Positions 22,893 through 34,571 of a DNA stretch of 64,000 bases are shown piece by piece; the stretch's first letter is position 1; each line of letters opens with the position of its first letter. The position numbers were made by a program, and so were the translations under genes. Origin of the DNA: Ulota crispa. Lineage: Eukaryota > Streptophyta > Bryopsida > Orthotrichales > Orthotrichaceae. Location of the stretch: contig OY987244.1 in the NCBI GenBank assembly GCA_963920765.1, positions 26,888,358-26,952,357 on the forward strand, written 5' to 3'. Below the pieces are notes generated by a model, which was given only the letters and a program-made list of their open reading frames with translations, searched no databases and was not told the DNA's origin.

Positions 22893-24413
22893 TCAGAGAG
22901 CGTAGGAGCAATGCTTTCGAATCTCCCCTTGAGTGCCCGTGAGAGGGTTATGTTCACTCAGAATGGTGAAGGCTTCGGCGAAGTGCTGATGCCAGAGTGC
23001 ATTGTCTTTGGCGTACGCTTCCACATACGGTTTCGTGCGTGCATCCCAAGCGACTTCGGAGTCGATGTGGAGCAACCCTTGGTTGGCCACCAGGTTGACG
23101 TAGTAGTGGTTGTCGAAGGCCATGGGCGATTGCTCGTCGTTGCGGAAGTACGTGAAGTGCACAGTCTCGCTCCCTGTTTTCTGTTGCGGACACCGGTACT
23201 TGAGCATGCCGGCGAACACGGGGTCCATCTTCGGGTCCACGCTGGGGTAGATCCTCTCCTCGAAGGACTCACAGTGCGCTCTTCCGATTGTGTGCGCTCC
23301 TAGAATTGCAGTCAGATCACCATAGCCACACGCAGTATTCAAATTTCTCACATATCGTTTTTTCCTATACTACAGGGTGCGTTATACAAGGAGGTGAAAA
23401 GTGGCTCAGGGACATTTTCTATAAATAACACCATACTTGATAAATTGGGAAAAGGGATACATTTTGGGATTTCTGAATTTTGCATTTGTGAGATTATTTT
23501 GGAGTTTTATGATAATTTCTTCAAGATTCTACATCTTTGGTTCAGTATCTTGAAATATTTATCATCAAAATTGACTCTAAATCCTCAAAATACTCTCAAA
23601 ATTGCAAAATGCAGAAGGCCCAAAATGTACCCTTTTTCCCAATTTTTTTGAATATGATGTTGGATGTTGCGTACCGAGAAGAGCAACGGTGTGCTGCGTG
23701 TTGATGCCGAGCTTGCTGAAGTAGCTGAGGACTGTGGTGACGTCGCTTTGAGCAGTGGGGATTCCACCGTCAGCCTCCTCCTTCACGCTCACGCGAGAGT
23801 CTCTCCGTCCAGTTTTCATCTTCATGGCAGGTCCTCCGAGCTGCAAAAAACAACAGCAAATGAGAAAAAATACTCTCACCAATTCAGAGATTGTTTTCAC
23901 GATTTTAGTCAAGGCTTACCGTACTCACCACTTGTGCTCCAGCAGCGCCACCAAGAGCAAGCACGTCGGCACAGGACACCACACCAGGGCACGCTGCCTC
24001 CACAGCTGCTTTGAGGTTGTTCACGTACTTCTGGTTTCGCATTCCCACTTGTGAGTGTGATTCCTTCTCCGCAGCCATAGCTCCAGTGGATTCCAGCAGG
24101 AAGGACCCATCGCAACCCTGCAACAGAATTTTGCTACAGCAACATCAGAATGTGTGATATTGCTAATGAATGTTTTGCTACCAAGGCTATTTGAAAGGAA
24201 CCCGGGTTATACATTGAAGCAGTCATGGAAGACGAAGCGAATCAAGGAGGTGGCGATGTTGCCCTTCTTCTCGTAAAGCTTGTACACAGTGTCGTGAATG
24301 ATGCTCTCCGCTTGAGGACATGAGTTAGCGTAATAGTTGTACACAAGACCGGTGGATTCCACACAACTCTGGATGGCTAGAATGCACACAAGCCCCACCA
24401 GAATGCGACTCAT
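22893..24413 (-). CDS. Secreted class III peroxidase
   Basis: Exons, read leftward, are 24413..24213, 24117..23929, 23840..23675 and 23299..22893, with phases 0, 0, 1, giving 320 residues. This is the classic four-exon layout of the family. Residues 1-20 form a signal peptide. The distal site is Arg59 and His63 (RFVFHDCF), the proximal haem ligand His188 (AHTIGRAHC). GRRDSR and ACPGVVSCADVLAL are also present, and all eight disulfide cysteines are found, ending KHCSYAL. The enzyme would use H2O2 to oxidise phenolics in the cell wall or apoplast. Oddity: between the first disulfide cysteines the protein reads C-F-N-G-C, one residue shorter than the usual C-F-V-N/Q-G-C, exactly at the exon 1/2 join. 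That loop supplies distal calcium ligands. Intron 3 carries a MITE. Confidence 0.92.
23427..23661. mobile_element. CACCATATT-family MITE in peroxidase intron 3
   Basis: AACACCATACTTGATAAATT and the right end AATATGATGTT are inverse, and the repeats continue inward (GGGAAAAGGGATACATTTTG against CAAAATGTACCCTTTTTCCC). It fills about 235 of the 375 bases of the intron and ends 13 bases from the splice donor. The gene frame is untouched. Confidence 0.7.
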
Positions 24414-24479
24414 GGTTGGATACTTCTACTGAGTTCAAAGCAACATCCACAGCTCTCAAGGCTCGAATTTTAGTCTTGG

Positions 24480-24495
24480 GAGTATAAGTTAGCTT
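24480..24495 (-). promoter_or_regulatory. Weak TATA-like element of the peroxidase gene
   Basis: On the minus strand AACTTATACTCC lies about 70 bases before the ATG, and AAATATACG about 20 bases further up. Either could act as a TATA box. No stronger signal is visible; low certainty. Confidence 0.25.
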
Positions 24496-24624
24496 AAACC
24501 TCGACGTATATTTTGGGATTACTGACTGAGCAAGAGGCTCAATTCTCTAAACAAAACTAGCAAGATTCAAGAGCATTATCAGGGCTCTGGAGACTAGTAA
24601 GCTGCAGAGAAAGGCTTTTTCTAG

Positions 24625-25774
24625 CATGGTGCAATCGTCATCAAGGCTTGTGCTCGGTGTGTGCATCTTGTCAAGGAGGAACTGTGTATAAGCCAAAACG
24701 TGCCCGGCATGAGCAGACGTCTAAAGCACCCGGACTTACTCCAGATATCTGCTCAAGGGCAAACCGACAAGTTTGAGGACAAGGGACGGAGGAGAGGCTT
24801 ATCTTGTGTTCACAGGTACATCATTTCCTGTACCAAGCTTTTTTATTTTCTCCTTCCAGTTTTACGCTCAGCATGGCTATAATCCCTGATTCACGCGCCA
24901 TGCGTTTCTTAGGATCCAATGTTGCTGGAAGAAAATTAAGGAACTGGAAGATGTAATTAAAAAATAAAAGGTAAAAAATCACATTAATTTCTATTTATTG
25001 CTTCTGTAGAATCCTCAATGGATTCCATCCGAAATGCAAAAGCTTCACACTGTCACAACTTTGTTCTAATTAACCCAAAATACTCAGACACAAATTCAAA
25101 GTGCATGGGTGCTTTATTTATGTCAACCGCAATGATACTCTTCTGGATTTCGAAACCTTACGAAACTTGCTTAGAAAAAAGCATGACGGAGGTAATCAAT
25201 TTTCCACTTTAGATCTTGCCAGGAAGTCCGTCAGACACCAGGGGGGGTAACGTAATGCAAACACAGCTGGAACGTAACAGTCCTCATAATACTTTGCTTG
25301 TACGTTGAACTCGTTTCAATGCTCAATCTATCCCTCCCTGAAAAAAAAACCTGAACTGTTCCACAGGCAAAGACCCTTGCAGGAAAATATTAATCTACTG
25401 TAATTTTGCCCCCAGGCCATTTTAGAATATACCTCCATCTGGTCTCGGTATCACTTAATATCTCTGGAATTTTTTTGAAATTTTTACTCTTCTTCTGGAC
25501 TCTGCTGGTAATGATATAGGTACAACAATATAATCCAGAAGTTCAAAGGCTTTCTCCGGTGTTTTTTACCTCGAGAGGAATTCCAATTTGTGAGAAGATT
25601 TTATAGTTCCTGCAGACTGAGCCAGACCGACAGTTAGAATCTCAGTTACAAAAACAAGATGCTCTTGACTTGAAAGCAAGTTTCCAAAATGTATTAATGA
25701 AAGAAGACCCTGCTTTACACTCTAACGACACCCTCCATAATTCCACACACCCAGTGTTTCTCAATTGTGGCTAA
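24625..25774 (+). other. Candidate exons of an unrecognised plus-strand gene
   Basis: Several blocks have good splice signals. 24625..24815 (TTTTCTAG| ... CACAG|GTACA) reads HGAIVIKACARCVHLVKEEL and onward, open for 63 codons. A short block near 24913..24947 would continue IQCCWKKIKELED in phase. 25088..25190 (CTAATTAACC...ACTCAG| ... GGAG|GTAATC) reads HKFKVHGCFIYVNRNDTLLD and onward. 25616..25774 reads TEPDRQLESQLQKQD and ends in TAA after 52 codons. A full chain in phase could not be built: the join into 25088 needs an intron too short to be credible. I recognise no domain. It may be a decayed gene or chance open frames in a GC-richer stretch. Confidence 0.3.
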
Positions 25775-25804
25775 ACTTAGCAGAACTTTTGAACTTGAGT
25801 TATT

Positions 25805-26436
25805 TTAACATCTCCTATTTGGGACCACTGATTTATACCTGGCGCTGTGTGTACAGACTTGATTGGACAACTTGCACATGTCACGTTGGGATCTCATGTG
25901 CAAGACCTCTGAGGCAGAATGATTACAAAGAAGGGGTGAGGGTGAGGGTGAGGGTAGTCCTCACGTTCAAAAACACGAATATTGCCTGATGAGGGAATCA
26001 ATCAATCAATCAATTAATTACTCACGTTGAACAGTGGTACTGGGGATTTTTGCTTGTCCACCTGCATTAACAAACCATGCAGTAGTCAGAGGATCACCAA
26101 ACACTTGAGAAGAGTACTGCAAAAACCCATGGAAATGTTGTACTACTACTTATTACGATTTTTTTAAATAGTCATTGTCATAATGCTTCGGCTCCCCACT
26201 TGCACTGTCGCCATGTAAGGGAAGTTACTTGAGTTTTTTTATCTGAAGTGATCAGGAAGGGAACACAAGGAACTCGCAGAGTAAACCCCACCACGCCACC
26301 AGCTCAGCACAATCCAACCTGGGTCCAAACCGGGAAAAAATCATATAAAAAGTTAACAAGGATTTCAGTCCCTTCAACTGTTGGATAATACCATCATGGT
26401 TGTGTCTGTCACCAGCTCTGACTGACACACACCACA
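25805..26436 (-). other. Candidate last three exons of an unrecognised minus-strand gene
   Basis: Read leftward: 26436..26392 (CTGCAG| ... ATG|GTATTA) gives CGVCQSELVTDTTMM. 26116..26026 (TTTTTGCAG| ... CAAC|GTGAGTAA) gives YSSQVFGDPLTTAWFVNAGG then QAKIPSTTVQ. 25908..25805 (CTGCCTCAG|) gives QVLHMRSQRDMCKLSNQV and stops. Phases 0 and 1 are kept through both joins, and the middle exon has strong sites on both sides. No family is recognised. The opposite strand of the middle exon is also open, so chance cannot be excluded. Upstream exons, if any, would lie in 26.5-29.5 kb. Confidence 0.35.
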
Positions 26437-26589
26437 CTGCAGGACAATGCAAATAAGGAAATTATTCCAGGCAGCCAAGCATGGCTGAGTACTGAAATAC
26501 TGACCTGTAGTAAACTGTACTACAGTAGTAGTCAAGTTAGTACCGGATCTGCTTTTATTTTGGGTTAAAGTAAAAATTAAAAAAACTAC

Positions 26590-26870
26590 AAGAAAGAATC
26601 AGTCCACCGACCAGTTCAGCTCACGTCAAGTCTGCCGTGAGCGCCCGTCATTCAGAGTTGAGGGTTGAGAGGGGGTTATTGCGCACGATGTTAAACAGGC
26701 GAGACGTGGATGAAAGCCGAATCAACCTGCACACTGATGCCCGGTCAAGTCTTTTCTGTCCGGCACTGGAGGTTGTCAGCCTGGCACTCTGAGCTCCTTT
26801 GAAATTAAAAAGGTGGCTAAAATCATTACTCAGTTTTACTAAAACGTCAAATTGTACACAACCGAGGGTA
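26590..26870. other. GC-richer block with open frames on both strands
   Basis: A plus frame (GTGAGCGCCCGTCATTCAG, about 70 codons up to TGA near 26790) and a minus frame (26648..26932) overlap. No motif is recognised. It may belong to one of the candidate genes to the left. Confidence 0.25.
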
Positions 26871-27146
26871 TGTTCACACCTGGTGTTAGGAGGGGTATTA
26901 GCAACATGAATGCAGTCTAAAGGTGTGTCCAAATGTATCTAATTTTCCTTTGCTATTACTTCTTTTAACATCAAGTGTGAACAAACTTTAAAGGTGGAGG
27001 TACCCATTGCAACTATGTTTCATACTTGATTTGTAGATATAGTAGGGAATTACAAATGATAGTAGGGAATAATTTTAGGAATTTAGTGAACATGTTGGTG
27101 TAAATTAGGTGCATGGTGTGAAGGCTTGGAGTTATTTAATGAGCAG

Positions 27147-27404
27147 AACGCCATATTATGTAATCCAGGGAAAAGGGTACTTTTTGGGACTTATGAAGGT
27201 TTTAGGTGATCACCTTGAACTGAGCTCCAGCATTTTTTTTGGTACACGTGCCCTCACCTAAGAGGAGGAATTTGAGAGGGAAAAAATCTTAGTGGCTCAG
27301 ATTGAATCTGATACCATCAAATCTGGTTTAAGGTAACTTTTTGGATTCAAGGTGAAGTACAAAATGGTACCTCCCTTTTCCCTAGATAACATAATATGGA
27401 GTTG
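27147..27404. mobile_element. CACCATATT-family MITE, second subfamily
   Basis: AACGCCATATTATGTAATCC mirrors AACATAATATGGAGTT, with GGGAAAAGGGTACTTTTTGG against ACCTCCCTTTTCCC further in. The interior (GTGATCACCTTGAA, GTGCCCTCACCT) matches 49083..49341 in reverse. Confidence 0.6.
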
Positions 27405-28253
27405 CGGTTACTAATCAACAAATGGGATAATATTTAATTTCAATTGTAATAATATTGTGTTCATAACAAGGTCATGACACATGTCCTTCTGCTTCTAGTG
27501 TTGTAGTCAGCAAGGAGTAGTCTCTTTGTTGAATGGATATGCAAGAGTTCAGACACTAGTCATGGGTCCAAAACACTTTTTGGCTCCCAAAATTCATAGT
27601 AATATATGTTGAGTGAATAAAATTATGGAAAAGTTGCAATCCCAATGTTTCCTATCTTCCTATGAAAGAAAAATATAAATTGCCTCAAACTCTTAGTGCT
27701 TAGTATTTGTTGCAGAATTGTTTAAATGATTGAAAATGGGTGTGCTCATCTTATTCACACTTGTTTGTAGCAAGATAGAAAAGTTGATATAAAAGTTACT
27801 AAACTTAGCCACGTTTGTGAACACTATAATTACCTTAACTACACAGCGCTCCCAGATGTTTTTTTTTCTAATTAGCTCAAGTTGCTAGAATTGATACTGA
27901 AACGCTCCTGAATGAGCTAAGTTTTCAAATACGATATTCACATTTTTTGTACCAAACAAACTTAAAATGGTAGAAACTTTCCTAGATTTGGCCACATTTG
28001 TGAAACCTGAAGTACAACTAACCCTCTCTACCGTCCTCTGAAATGATACACTCTGGAAGCGATTCATGGGTGTAATTAGAATCAGCCATTTTGTATACAC
28101 ATCACATTCAATACCTTCCACATGTCAAGTTCAAAACATGCACAACAATGCAAAAAGCATCTTCGTACTCAACCTAGTTGCGACCCTTATCTACTAGCAA
28201 CTCTTGTGAAATCTTGCTGAAAATGTAAATGAGAGGATTCAAATCACATGGTT
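27405..28253. other. Spacer, nothing recognised
   Basis: AT-rich; the 78-codon minus frame at 27885..28121 lacks any motif. Confidence 0.4.
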
Positions 28254-28261
28254 AATTTTTA

Positions 28262-28641
28262 GGGAGCCACTACGCGGATACCCCCTAGTTGCTACGCGGA
28301 CACCCTCCATTATTATTACATTAAAATGTGAAATAAAATCAAAGCATTACTTTGGCGTACATATGTATCTACAAGCATTGTAAACATAAAATAAGTATGT
28401 CTCATTTGTGACATGATTAGAAGTTAAACCAGTAATTGAAAGGAGAGATTGGTTTGACTCTTGACCATGTCACAAATGAGGCATATTTGTTGCATGTTCT
28501 CAACACTTATAGATGCAAATGTATGCTAAAATATTGCTTTGATTTTATTTCACATTTCAGCATAATAAAGATCTCAAATTTAATAGGCTAGACTATGGGG
28601 TGTCCGTGTAGTAATTTGGGGGTGTCCGCCTAGTTGCTCCC
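28262..28641. mobile_element. hAT-type MITE with a perfect 8-bp target repeat
   Basis: The identical 8-mer AATTTTTA flanks both ends (28254..28261 and 28642..28649). The ends GGGAGCCACTACGCGGATAC and the inverse of GTGTCCGCCTAGTTGCTCCC form the terminal repeats, and the arms continue as an imperfect palindrome towards the middle. It is non-coding. The identical target repeat suggests a fairly young insertion. Confidence 0.8.
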
Positions 28642-28683
28642 AATTTTTAGGTACACTAATAATTAGAAGAAACTAAGGTAGTA

Positions 28684-28940
28684 CAATAGAACTCCTCTAA
28701 ATTGATATGGTTGAGACCCCAAGAACTAAATTAGTTTGAGTAGGTTATTAGTTAATTTTGTGGAAGTGTAAATGAAGTGACCTTGAGATTAATGCCGGGA
28801 TAGCACCAAGGAGCATTATTACTATTGAATTAATTGCTTTAATTCATGACTGACATATGATCTGACATTGAGATTTGTGTTATATATTAGATTATAGAGA
28901 ATATCAGTTTAGAGGATATCGATTTAGAGGAGTTCTACTG
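28684..28940. mobile_element. pogo/Tc1-type MITE, copy 1 (257 bp)
   Basis: CAATAGAACTCCTCTAAATT mirrors TTTAGAGGAGTTCTACTG, with TA on both sides. A second copy, 181 bp, lies at 42742..42922. CAGTA-type ends and a TA target fit pogo/Tigger-like elements. Confidence 0.75.
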
Positions 28941-28942
28941 TA

Positions 28943-29149
28943 CTCCCTCTGGCTCAAAATAAGTTGCCCCTTTAAAACCTTGTATTTTTTTATGCCAATT
29001 TCATCGATCATATAGTAAAATACATTATTCATAAGGGTTCAAAATTTATATAATCACAGACAATGATGAGCATTGTATGATCAGCCTGCATACAACCTAC
29101 TCAAAACTACTGAAGAAGACACGCATTTCTAATGGGCTACCTAAGGGAG
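28943..29149. mobile_element. Stowaway-like MITE abutting the pogo-type MITE
   Basis: CTCCCTCTGGCTCAAAATAA starts right after the TA that closes the pogo-type copy, and CTACCTAAGGGAG ends before TA near 29150. Only the outer 8-9 bases pair well. Confidence 0.5.
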
Positions 29150-29927
29150 TATAAAAATAAGAACCATACTCAAATGCTTATTTGAACGCTTTTACACGCA
29201 CATACCTTGGGTGACAATCTTTGCCTCTTCGTCTTACACCTGCACCGATGACGTTCCTATCTCACGTTGAGCTCCCAAGTTTGTATTGTAAATAAGTGAA
29301 AGTTTTCTGAAAAATATCTTAGAACTAGCAGGCTAGTATTAGAACAAAAACATGCACCCCCAGTGTTTTCTTAGAAGATTAACACTACCAAATCCAGGTC
29401 TTCAAAATTACAACAAAATTCTGCATCCTCAAAAAGCCTCTGCAAAAGCCGACTTTGGTCATAAGAAATAGAGGAGCGTATTTGAATCAGCCCACAAAAG
29501 AACTGAAGCAGTAGTAATATTCAGGATATCTATAAAATCAGAGAAACACCAAGCAAGTTGGTAACAAAAAGGTGATTCTTCCTTTCCGAAGTACAGAAAT
29601 CATGAAGATCACAAGCTCATTCAGCACTCTCACTAAAAAATCACTAAAATTCCTCAACAGTCTGTCAAGCATCATACATGCCCGCTTTGTGAACCTTCTT
29701 CTAAAACCCTAAACCTGCATAGAGGCATCGCACACTTCTTCAAACTTGTGAGTGCACATTGAAATGCATTTACATCATATTGGCCCATTTTTGTGTTGGC
29801 AAGTACAAGTAGACCACAAGTTCGACTCGGAATAAACTGCTACTGCTTCTTTCATAGAGTATTAAAAGCTCTACACTGCAGACACCATGAACTTCTACCA
29901 TATTATCCCACCTGCAGCTAAATCCTT

Positions 29928-32900
29928 TCATTTCTTTGCAGCAGTTACCCATGTGCCAACAGCAGCAGCAACAGGACGTATGTCAAATTTGGTGACGAGG
30001 CCGGCCGCCACGTAAGGATCTTTGTCCACAAATTGCTGAACCTCTGCACATGAAGAATCACATAATGCTTTGAGATATCTTGCAAAAGCTGGAAATAGAA
30101 CGAAGTCATTGCACAATCCTGAAATTGGAAGGAGCAAGGGCAAGGAAATGAGATAAGAGGGAGTTAAAACTGAGAACTATAAATTTTTAGAGTTAGAGAA
30201 AATCTATTCTACAGGAGCAAAATCAATGTGGAAATGAGCAATGTGCTTGAAAAGCACTAAAAGGTATTCTCAATTTTATTTAAAGATCTCCAGTAGCTAC
30301 ACTAGCCAGAGGAATTCTAGGAAACCTGGATCTGTTTAACAATGTAGTGCCATTTAGGATAATTCTAAACTTAAGCCCTATTAGTTGAAATGCACTTAGG
30401 TTTGTAAGATACCTTATAAGGGTGGGTTTTCAACTAGTACTAAGCTCTTGGCATGATGCCATAGTAAAGCTAAGGGTTCGGTACTTACACCTATACATAT
30501 AGGTAACACTTACATTAATGTTATGCTGAACTATTTTGCTATTTGATTATTTGATAATAGTGCCTTCTTGACCATTGATTGAGAAAAACTTTATGAGCCC
30601 TGCAAAACAATATGCATATGAATTTATGCATGGGTAGCTGCTTCTTGTTTAGTGCAACAATTCCATCTCACTAGATTCAATCTGTAGATTCTGAAAGTTA
30701 TTAACAAAGAATCAACGTTAATATAATAAAGCAGTAAACCAGTATTAAGAAAATTTCAAATTAATGTTAGTTTAAATGATTGCCAAAGCCACTAATATCA
30801 CAATAAGCAAAGTTAATGACCCCCATTTCTGCTACGCCAACATTCACTCGGCATGAGGACCATGAATCTACTGTTTTTTAACTTCTTATTAATGACTTTG
30901 TCAACCTCAGAAACACCTTCTGTTATGTTATAAGCATAAAATTCCTGAACAAACAAAGATGGCCCTAATGAATGGAGAGAACTACGCTACTTGCAAATGA
31001 GCTGTTTCGTTTCCCAAAATGCCATTTTAAAATGAAAAATTCTAGATTAATTGCCAGGCAGTGGTACAAGTTTTGTTTTGTATCAATTGAAAGCACACAA
31101 AATAACCAAAACATTTACACAAGAAAATCAATGAACACTAAGGAAATCACAGATAATGACTGAAGTAGTGCAAATATCTCCCCAGGCACTGAAATGCCGA
31201 CACACAAAGGATCTCAGAAAAGCTATAGACGTACCATCAGCAGAGTTGACAAGCCAAATGAAAAGTGCACCATCTACGGGATCACCCCATGCCCCTCCAA
31301 GCAACATCTTGCCCTCGCCTTCTTCCGCCTGAGCAAGAGCGATATGTCCTGGTCTATGAGGACCCCTTCTCTCCAGTATGTCAGGTACATAATCTACTCA
31401 CACCACGTTGAAAATTACTATAAAAAGCAACATAAAAATTACAAACAAAGGACTTCACAGAACCACAAAGAATAATGATCTGTATCATGCCAATACTACA
31501 AAAGGAGGATTCCACAAAATGTGAGTGGAGGGCATAACCCTATTGAGGAGAAGATCTCTTTGAAACCAGAACCTTGTTTGAGAAAGCCCTGGTAACCAGA
31601 GATGACACTATCAATGGTAGTACTCAGATTTTTACCAAAAGATTTTGGGCTCAAGAATCAAGCAACGTTTTTAAGTGATATCTTGTTGAATAATTATTAC
31701 AATGCGCTTCTAATGACCTATCATATGCTTCATAACTCAAAGTAATGAAATCATAACAGGCAATTGAAGGTGCATGATAAGTATAACAACAAAACCTAGA
31801 GATCCAATAAGTAATATATTATTTTAAGATTTCTTGTTCATTATTGGGTCAAATCATGCTAGTGGTTTCTTCTTAGGAAGCTATGAGGAATGGACTTTTA
31901 ACAAATCACTAACCATGTTCAGATTCTCATTGCAGCAACCAATTGAAACTTGTTGGCTAGAGTTGCAATTGACATCAACAAGGCTATAAAAAATCCACTA
32001 CAGAAAGGTACCGGAGTTCCATGATTAGAGACATTCACACCTGCAAAGTAGACATTCATTCAAACGATTGCTTTTATGGTCAATCTAATAGTACTTCTCG
32101 GTTGTATTAAGTTTTGAGATTGATGCAACTTCTAAACAAGAGTCTACATGAACATGGTTAACCCTTGAAGGACCAAAAGGACCACAAGCCCTAATTAGCT
32201 GCAATGACTTTCTTTTGTCCGAGTTAAAGAATAGGTTGTGAACAACAAACTTTGGTCCATGAAAGCCTTGAAAAATGAGAAAACTACGAGAGTTCACTTC
32301 ACATCATTTTCGTCCAAAGGACACGACAATGACAGAATGAAGTGAATATCACTTAACTTTTGATTGACACGTTTTATCTCTCTTCTTCTGTATGCCCAAC
32401 GCAAATTCCAGGAACTTTAGTGTCAAGATGCTCACAACCAATCACTCTTAATTTATTCCAAAGTTTTGTTTAGTTGTCCTACTTTTTGAAAAGTGCCAGA
32501 AAATATGGTACTCCATTTTCTGACCCCCTCTTCTATACATTACCAAAAAAGAGATGACTTCCAGAAGCCGGTTTCAAGGACAAGCTATGGACTTATACAG
32601 ATTCCTTTTACAGCCACTGTAAACCTCTGTAAAAGAGAGCCCAAGTACTTGAGAAAAACAATGGGGATGCGTTCTAGAGGGCCTACCATAAGTCAAGGCA
32701 AAATACTGCCGGATTTCGACCTGAGGCTCCGAGGTAGCTGATGTCGTCATCCTATTGTTTCTGCTTTGTGCTCCACAAAAGGATTGCAATCGTTGCGCAC
32801 TAAAGCTTCCCACACCACACTCCAAAGAGGCAGAAGAGCTATGCACGCTTACTAAAGCCCTGCAATTAAGAGCCACATTCTGATCACACTAAGGTAGAAA

Positions 32901-33651
32901 ACACTAAAACCCTAATTTATTTCTCTAGAAACCAAACCCTAACTTGATTCTCTAGAATCCAAGCCCTAATTTCATTCTCTACACACCAAACCCCAATTTC
33001 ATTCTCTAGACACCAAACCCTCATTTGATTCTCTAGACACCACCCCATTTGATTTTCTAGACACCATACCATTTGGTTCGCTAGACACCAACCCATTTGA
33101 TTCTCTAGACATCAAGTCCTAATTTGATTCTCTAGACACCAAACCCCAATTTGGTTCACTAGACACCAAACCCCAATTTGGTTCACTAGACACCAAACCC
33201 CAATATCAGTAACAAACTCCTCATCCCTTCCAATACACTTGCTGATATCGCTTCAAAAGTGGCCTACAACCTCGAATAACCTCGCCATTTTGAATGATTG
33301 CATAAGAAAGCATCGTACATTACGTGATTGAGCAATTTGATCCGACTCTTGTAGTGTGGAAACCGAGCTCTTGCCAATGAGTTCAACTGAATGATTTTCT
33401 AATGAAAGCGCGCTTCTACGTACTGGTTTAAATACTGCAAGCGAAGGAAACGGAAAGAGAATCTTCGATCTAGTTATGAAAAAGCAGCAGTGAAACCCTA
33501 AAAAGGTCACGAGCAAGCAGAAAGCAAATGCGAACCTGGTGTGGATACAAGCTGCGGAAGCACGGGCTTGCAATGCTCCAGAAGTGACAATGAGCTTGGA
33601 AATATTTGCAACTGTTGCCATCCTTCGAGTCGCTTGCAAGCACGCAAGCAT
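29928..33651 (-). CDS. YCII-domain protein with probable organelle presequence
   Basis: Exons, read leftward, are 33651..33536, 32859..32687, 31393..31235 and 30043..29928; the phases (2, 1, 1) agree and give 187 residues. Exon 1 opens MLACLQATRRMATVANISKL, rich in Arg, Ser, Thr and Ala and poor in acids, as expected for a mitochondrial or plastid presequence. From about residue 88 the protein is a YCII domain: YFALTYDYVPDILERRGPHR, then GHIALAQAEEGEGKMLLGGA, then GDPVDGALFIW and DKDPYVAAGLVTKFDIRPVA, ending at TAAKK. YCII domains are small ferredoxin-like folds whose biochemical role in plants is unclear, so no reaction is assigned. Introns are long (about 0.7 to 1.3 kb) and intron 1 holds a minisatellite. 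A second ATG 10 codons in could also be used. Confidence 0.88.
32900..33206. repeat. Minisatellite in intron 1 of the YCII gene
   Basis: About eleven units of 25-31 bases follow the pattern ATTTGATTCTCTAGACACCA then AACCCTA. The right-most units (TTTGGTTCACTAGACACCAA) are nearly identical to each other, which suggests recent expansion at that end. Confidence 0.8.
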
Positions 33652-33923
33652 GTCAACACTCTCGAAATCCGTGAGTGAAGGTCTCCGATGTTTTGATTTG
33701 TGTGTACAAATTCTTACACAGGGGTGTAGGGTTTAACAACTGGGATTCTGCCATCTCAATACTTGCTATGTTTGAAAATCATTCATTCACCATTTATCAT
33801 CCGTTTTTATACGTTTCATCCAATGTTACTAAGTAGGGGTATGAGATACTCATAGAAAATAGTACAATTGTTTCTTGTAGAAACTCATGTTCAAAAGAGT
33901 CTAAACTGTAAGTCCATGGATGT
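33652..33923. promoter_or_regulatory. Presumed promoter region of the YCII gene
   Basis: This is the interval between the start codon and the next transposon. No clear TATA box is seen on the minus strand, and the promoter may be TATA-less. Inference from position. Confidence 0.3.
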
Positions 33924-33926
33924 TAA

Positions 33927-34571
33927 CCTCTCACCGCCCATGGTATTTTTGAGTATTTCAGAATTTGCTTGAAAGTGAACAAAATGTCGGCATTTTAATC
34001 AATCTTATCAATTTTCTCTGAAGTGCAACCATACAAATTCAAAATAGACAGTTATAGGTCACATAGGAAAAGAAATCACAACAATATCACTTGTGGATTG
34101 AAAGATTATAATGTTTGATCATGAGGGTGTTAAAACTGCAAAAGTAGTTTGAAGTCTTTCAATCCTCATTTTGCATCTCAAACCTAAAATTGAGGGTACC
34201 AAAAAAATAAAAGTATGTAAAATTTAACATGCATAACCCCAATCAATTTGTGACTTCTCAAAATTTGTTCTACAATTTTTTAAACTGAACTTTTAATGTG
34301 GTTTTTTCTCCAAGTTCTAGAGTATTTGAGGCTCATTTCCAAGAGCCTTCAACACTAGAAAGTGAAGATTTGCAATGGATACCCTTGCACAAAATCTTGA
34401 ATAGACAAATCACTTTAATTCATTTTCAAGATCAAACTCTTAATGTTGAATCTAAACTTCAATAAGATTTTACAAATAATAATAATCACTAAAAAAAATC
34501 TTAAAAAAGGGTCGAATATCTTTGAATAAAATTCAAAGGGGCCCAATTTGAACCCCTTGGGCGGTGAGGGG
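33927..34571. mobile_element. TTAA-bounded element with CCTCTCACCGCCC ends
   Basis: TTAA precedes 33927 and follows 34571. CCTCTCACCGCCC mirrors GGGCGGTGAGGGG. The interior matches, inverted, the elements at 51.3 kb and 63.2 kb (fragments such as CAAGATTTTGTGCAAGGGTA). Confidence 0.7.

Noticed and set aside
22911-23303. 130-codon plus-strand frame and other frames over the peroxidase
   Set aside because: Shadows of peroxidase exon 4, whose minus-strand reading has all family motifs.
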